From Ahaetulla prasina (lineage: Eukaryota; Chordata; Lepidosauria; Squamata; Colubridae): 64,000 nucleotides of DNA. The stretch spans positions 303,710,016 through 303,774,015 of the forward strand of contig NC_080539.1 of assembly GCF_028640845.1 (NCBI RefSeq), in the 5' to 3' direction. Each line of letters opens with the position of its first letter. Position 1 is the stretch's first letter. Positions 63,201-64,000 of the stretch are shown here, piece by piece. A program made the translations under genes and the position numbers. The notes under the pieces are model-generated. The model ran no database searches, was not told where the DNA came from, and saw only the letters and a list, made by a program, of their open reading frames with translations.

Positions 63201-64000
63201 GAACCAAAGAAGCTTCTTGGATAAGAAGCGAAACATCTTCAAAGAGAAAAACAGAAAGTCCAGTTGCCTCTTGAAAAAAGCACTTTTGGGACAACCATGA
63301 CTTGGATGACTGAGAATCTCCATAGACATTTTTAAAAAAAACAGCACTGAAGAAGCTTATTGGATGAGAAGTGAAATGTCTTTAAAGAAAAACCAACTGC
63401 CTCTTGAAAAAGCACCTTTGGGATCCCAAAAGAAAGCAGTGGAAAATCACTTCCACATTGTTGTCAAGGAAACAACATGAATATGTCTACCTATTACGTT
63501 TACATACATAAACATCAGGAATCGAGATTGTCTTAAAGAAAACCTTAAGAAATCAATAGGGATGGTAGGAAATTACCAACCATAAAGCACATAAAAAACA
63601 CAGCAACATGAAAAACTCTTTGGTATTTGGTTTTTCAATGTATTTCATATCTCCAGTGAGTACTTATTATTCTATATGTATCTGGAAGCTTTCTGAGTTA
63701 GAATCATAATGTGTAAGCTGAGTGTTAACAGGTGGGAAACTCATGTTTTGAACTTGGTAAATATGAATGTAACAGTATCAGTCAACCCAATGGACTGGTT
63801 CTAACCACATGGAGCAGCAATTCTCAGGATAGACAGCCGTAGATGAATCAAGAGGCTCCATGTATGGAGCCAGGCAATGAGTGAGAAGGTAAGTTACATT
63901 TTTATTTTGATTCTTCTCTAGTGTGTTTTTATTTTTACATATTCATATGTTGAGTTTCATGAATAACAATGCTTAATGCTCCTTCTATTTTCATAGGATC
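42138..64000 (+). CDS. Second cytosolic phospholipase A2 gene, epsilon-like (gene 2, 5' part: N-terminus and C2 domain)
   Basis: A tandem paralogue of gene 1 on the same strand, about 17 kb downstream. Visible exons: 42138-42164, 42543-42575, 50448-50520 (duplicated at 51241-51313), 56244-56380, 59891-60022, 61663-61703 and the first four bases of the next at 63997. Joined with one copy of the duplicated exon they give about 128 residues: a short N-terminus, then a type C2 domain ([47 protein letters not shown]). Asp and Asn positions of the three calcium loops are present, so Ca2+-dependent membrane docking is expected. The catalytic region lies beyond the window. The C2 fits the PLA2G4D/E/F group; the exact paralogue is not resolved. 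Confidence 0.85.
42284..42430 (-). mobile_element. CR1 LINE fragment
   Basis: acagaataacagagttggaa, ggtcatttagtccaaccccc and aaatggctgtccaatatctt: a CR1 3' region in reverse, in gene 2 intron 1. Confidence 0.75.
42543..42575 (+). CDS. Gene 2 exon 2
   Basis: Short exon of 11 codons, [11 protein letters not shown], phase 0 on both sides. Acceptor ttgtttag, donor gtatgt. It joins MGANSSSFA to REETPYRLL without a break; the acidic/basic linker is typical before a cPLA2 C2 domain. Confidence 0.65.
43306..43545. mobile_element. Penelope-like terminal repeats, two opposed pieces
   Basis: A minus-oriented piece (gattctcagtcatccaggtc ... ggtaactggac) is followed by a plus-oriented one (gaagcttcttggatgagaag ... 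ccagttgcctcttgaaaaag). Both match copies at 51712 and 63203. Confidence 0.55.
43664..43874. mobile_element. hAT-type MITE
   Basis: cagtagtggtttttacttac ... gggtagaaacccatcactg with flanks ctataatt / ctgtaatt (7 of 8). Confidence 0.8.
43923..44059. mobile_element. 137-bp hAT-type MITE, second copy
   Basis: Same length and termini as 8276-8412, flanks gacatgat / gatatgat (7 of 8). Confidence 0.9.
45101..45713. mobile_element. TIR-type DNA transposon, non-autonomous
   Basis: ccatatttttcagcgtataa at one end, tactctgaaaaatacg at the other, same family as 2310-2805. Confidence 0.65.
46501..46918. mobile_element. hAT-type MITE, 418 bp, exact target duplication
   Basis: Flanked by catattgt at 46493-46500 and 46919-46926. 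GC-rich interior; open frames here are chance. Confidence 0.82.
46927..48950. other. Gene 2 intron, mostly unrecognised
   Basis: Contains a (TG)n run at about 48219-48250 and otherwise sequence with no gene or repeat that I can name. A 131-codon open frame at 47961-48356 crosses the (TG)n and is rejected. Confidence 0.4.
48962..49155. mobile_element. hAT-type MITE, exact target duplication
   Basis: Flanked by cttaagag at 48954-48961 and 49156-49163; interior cattactggttcgc, gcgcatgcgcagag, ggtggagcctcccgc shared with the CAGTGGTGGG family. Confidence 0.82.
49728..50203. mobile_element. hAT-type MITE, 476 bp, exact target duplication
   Basis: CAGGGGTGAAATG ... CATTTCACTACTG, flanked by ccttaaag at 49720-49727 and 50204-50211. 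The interior is a set of inverted and direct repeats of aaaatgcttttaaaag. Part of it was later copied into 50628-50845 and 50953-50996. Confidence 0.88.
50160..50627 (+). repeat. Tandem duplication around gene 2 exon 3, unit 1
   Basis: Direct repeat with 50953-51421 (offset 793). I see only two differences, both outside the exon. Ends inside the LINE tail, before the microsatellite. Confidence 0.95.
50448..50520 (+). CDS. Gene 2 exon 3, copy 1 (C2 strand 1, calcium loop 1)
   Basis: Encodes [20 protein letters not shown] followed by KADL. LTVR...ARN...AD is the start of the cPLA2 C2 domain. Acceptor attaacag, donor gtaagt; 73 nt, phase 0 to 1. Confidence 0.87.
50628..50845 (+). repeat. Two direct copies of a MITE-internal segment
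   Basis: Two about 105-bp units (aaaacaaaagcttctgatga ... gctgaagaggttgtag) derived from 49981-50095. Confidence 0.9.
50846..50952 (+). mobile_element. CR1 (L3-like) LINE 3' tail
   Basis: caccgccctgagtccttcgg, agggcggtataaaaatt and an (aata)n end. Confidence 0.88.
50953..51421 (+). repeat. Tandem duplication around gene 2 exon 3, unit 2
   Basis: Second unit; here the LINE tail continues into the (ATTCT)n array. Confidence 0.95.
51241..51313 (+). CDS. Gene 2 exon 3, copy 2 (tandem duplicate)
   Basis: Identical to 50448-50520 including both splice sites. Because the exon is 73 nt, using both copies shifts the frame and gives a TAG twelve codons into the second copy. Only one copy can be in a productive mRNA. 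Confidence 0.87.
51386..51577 (+). mobile_element. LINE tail with (ATTCT)n microsatellite
   Basis: tgttgtaccttgatgaacgt ... cacttggccaataaaaa and about 17 ATTCT units to 51577. Confidence 0.92.
51712..52022 (-). mobile_element. Penelope-like terminal repeat
   Basis: gattctcagtcatccaggtc, ttcaagaggcaactggac, tttcacttctcatcttagaa; a second, opposed end at 51950-52022 (aagtccagttgcctcttg). Confidence 0.55.
53002..53336 (-). mobile_element. CR1 LINE fragment
   Basis: agaataacagagttggaagg, tcatctagtccaacttcttg, ttaggtgctttggagaatag, tcatatcatccctagtc: a longer version of 42284-42430. Confidence 0.82.
53357..53602 (-). repeat. tRNA-derived SINE
   Basis: gtgctttacagccctctcta, tttgggtcctcattttaccc, ccattgcaccaccatggctc. 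Confidence 0.88.
54530..55021. mobile_element. hAT-type MITE, 'cagtgatggcgaac' family
   Basis: cagtgatggcgaac ... ggttcaccatcacag with flanks aactagga / aactacga (7 of 8). Interior repeats of gaacttctgg-ttctgg-gcatg; a 171-codon minus open frame here is chance. Confidence 0.82.
55022..56243. other. Gene 2 intron, no recognised element
   Basis: About 1.2 kb before exon 4 without a repeat or gene that I can name. Confidence 0.4.
56244..56380 (+). CDS. Gene 2 exon 4 (C2 domain, calcium loops 1-2)
   Basis: Encodes [20 protein letters not shown], then [24 protein letters not shown] and N..NP.WN are canonical C2 calcium-loop motifs. Acceptor ttctatag, donor gtatga, phase 1 to 0. Isolated in a long intron pair. 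Confidence 0.93.
56770..57265 (+). mobile_element. Rex1/L2-like LINE 3' end
   Basis: Encodes [40 protein letters not shown] and ends [12 protein letters not shown], then gtgcataagtgcac and an (aaata)n tail. Close relative of 31252-31990 in opposite orientation. Confidence 0.88.
57421..57905 (+). mobile_element. L1-type LINE 3' end (degraded)
   Basis: Translated traces such as [20 protein letters not shown] match the end of squamate L1 ORF2; followed by a T-rich 3' UTR and aaataaaattatttaaaaa. Confidence 0.55.
57905..58135 (+). repeat. Squamate tRNA-type SINE
   Basis: gaattctaatcctactttag, tgggccagtcactctctc, aaaataggaggaagtagtat, gtgggataaaaataaataaa. Confidence 0.75.
58136..59890. other. 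Gene 2 intron, no recognised element
   Basis: About 1.75 kb before exon 5 with at most very old repeat traces (for example gtcagagaaattgaataaat near 58670). Confidence 0.4.
59891..60022 (+). CDS. Gene 2 exon 5 (C2 domain, calcium loop 3)
   Basis: Encodes [20 protein letters not shown], then TVLFDVGKL and VSFKLNPE. The CDED...DDHL block is the third calcium loop of cPLA2 C2 domains. Acceptor tatcattag, donor gtaagt, 44 codons, phase 0 on both sides. Confidence 0.93.
60066..60618. mobile_element. 'caggtagtcct' MITE, interrupted by a hAT MITE
   Basis: cagatagccctcaacttaca at the start, tgagttgaggactacctg at the end; a 130-bp MITE is nested at 60112-60241. Confidence 0.85.
60112..60241. mobile_element. 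130-bp hAT-type MITE, exact target duplication
   Basis: cagtggtgggttgc ... agaacccacccctg flanked by gttcaatg at 60104-60111 and 60242-60249. Confidence 0.93.
61052..61190 (-). mobile_element. LINE tail, old copy without array
   Basis: gccaagtgtgattagacaca and aaggaatttgtctcttagtg match the (ATTCT)n-bearing tails but the array is only a remnant (gaattgaatac). Confidence 0.7.
61336..61520. mobile_element. hAT-type MITE fragment, 'cagtgatggcgaac' family
   Basis: cgtgatggcgaacctatggc at one end; the other terminus is missing. Confidence 0.65.
61663..61703 (+). CDS. Gene 2 exon 6 (end of C2)
   Basis: Encodes [13 protein letters not shown] plus two bases of a split codon. EEL.VEF.L is the last C2 strand of the family. 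Acceptor tttaatag, donor gtgagt. Leaves phase 2, matching the exon starting at 63997 and gene 1 exon A. Confidence 0.88.
61911..62016. mobile_element. Palindromic hAT-type MITE, exact target duplication
   Basis: Arms of about 45 bp (cttgaagacttgtgg / ccacaagtcttcaag), flanked by acatagag at 61903-61910 and 62017-62024. Confidence 0.93.
62025..63060. other. Gene 2 intron, no recognised element except a short tandem repeat
   Basis: A hexamer-like array (ggcaat/ggtaat) at 62955-62995; nothing else recognised. Confidence 0.45.
63203..63440 (+). mobile_element. Penelope-like terminal repeats, two head-to-tail pieces
   Basis: gaagcttcttggataagaag, ccagttgcctcttgaaaaaa, then ggatgactgagaatctccat and a second unit ctgaagaagcttattggatg ... 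gcctcttgaaaaagcacctt. The second contains a hammerhead-like core at 63347-63380. Confidence 0.6.
63997..64000 (+). CDS. Gene 2 exon 7, first four bases
   Basis: The window ends just inside an exon after acceptor ttttcatag. The bases gatc and the incoming phase match gene 1 exon A (atcagat...), its paralogous exon. Confidence 0.6.

Overview
The window is vertebrate genomic DNA, most probably from an advanced snake. There are intron-split genes with GT/AG junctions. The repeats are CR1 and L1-type LINEs, Rex1-like and L2-like LINE tails, tRNA-derived squamate SINEs, many short hAT-type elements with 8-bp target duplications, and three (ATTCT)n arrays attached to a LINE tail. That LINE-seeded pentamer microsatellite is a known trait of snake genomes. 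There is no bacterial gene, CRISPR array, operon or free-standing RNA gene.

Two group IV cytosolic phospholipase A2 genes lie head to tail on the + strand. Gene 1 (887-24777, its N-terminal C2 part before the window) runs from the C2/catalytic linker to the stop codon in 15 phase-consistent exons. It best resembles PLA2G4E, the calcium-dependent N-acyltransferase/phospholipase that makes N-acyl phosphatidylethanolamines; this is from remembered family features, not a search. Gene 2 (42138 to beyond 64000) begins with a short exon whose ATG starts MGANSSSFA, then encodes a full Ca2+-binding type C2 domain. The window ends at the first bases of the exon homologous to gene 1's first visible exon.

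The most unusual feature is that both genes carry recent internal tandem duplications of coding exons. In gene 1 a 3.7-kb block with four exons (J-M, including the catalytic Asp) is present twice. The copies differ by roughly 25-30 changes, none of them in the 611 coding bases. In gene 2 the first C2 exon (73 nt) is present twice inside a rearranged MITE/LINE cluster. In both cases straightforward joining of all exons shifts the frame and reaches a stop at once, so a productive mRNA must use one set or skip an exon. Alternatively the duplications are assembly or haplotype artefacts.

Layout: 1-24777 gene 1 with repeat-rich introns; 24778-25130 its 3' UTR; 25131-42050 intergenic (a 2.1-kb CR1, a Rex1-like fragment, SINEs, solo LTRs, an older CR1, and a repeat-free stretch near 35.4-35.75 kb); 42057-64000 gene 2. 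Exons are well supported; repeat family names are from recognition only.
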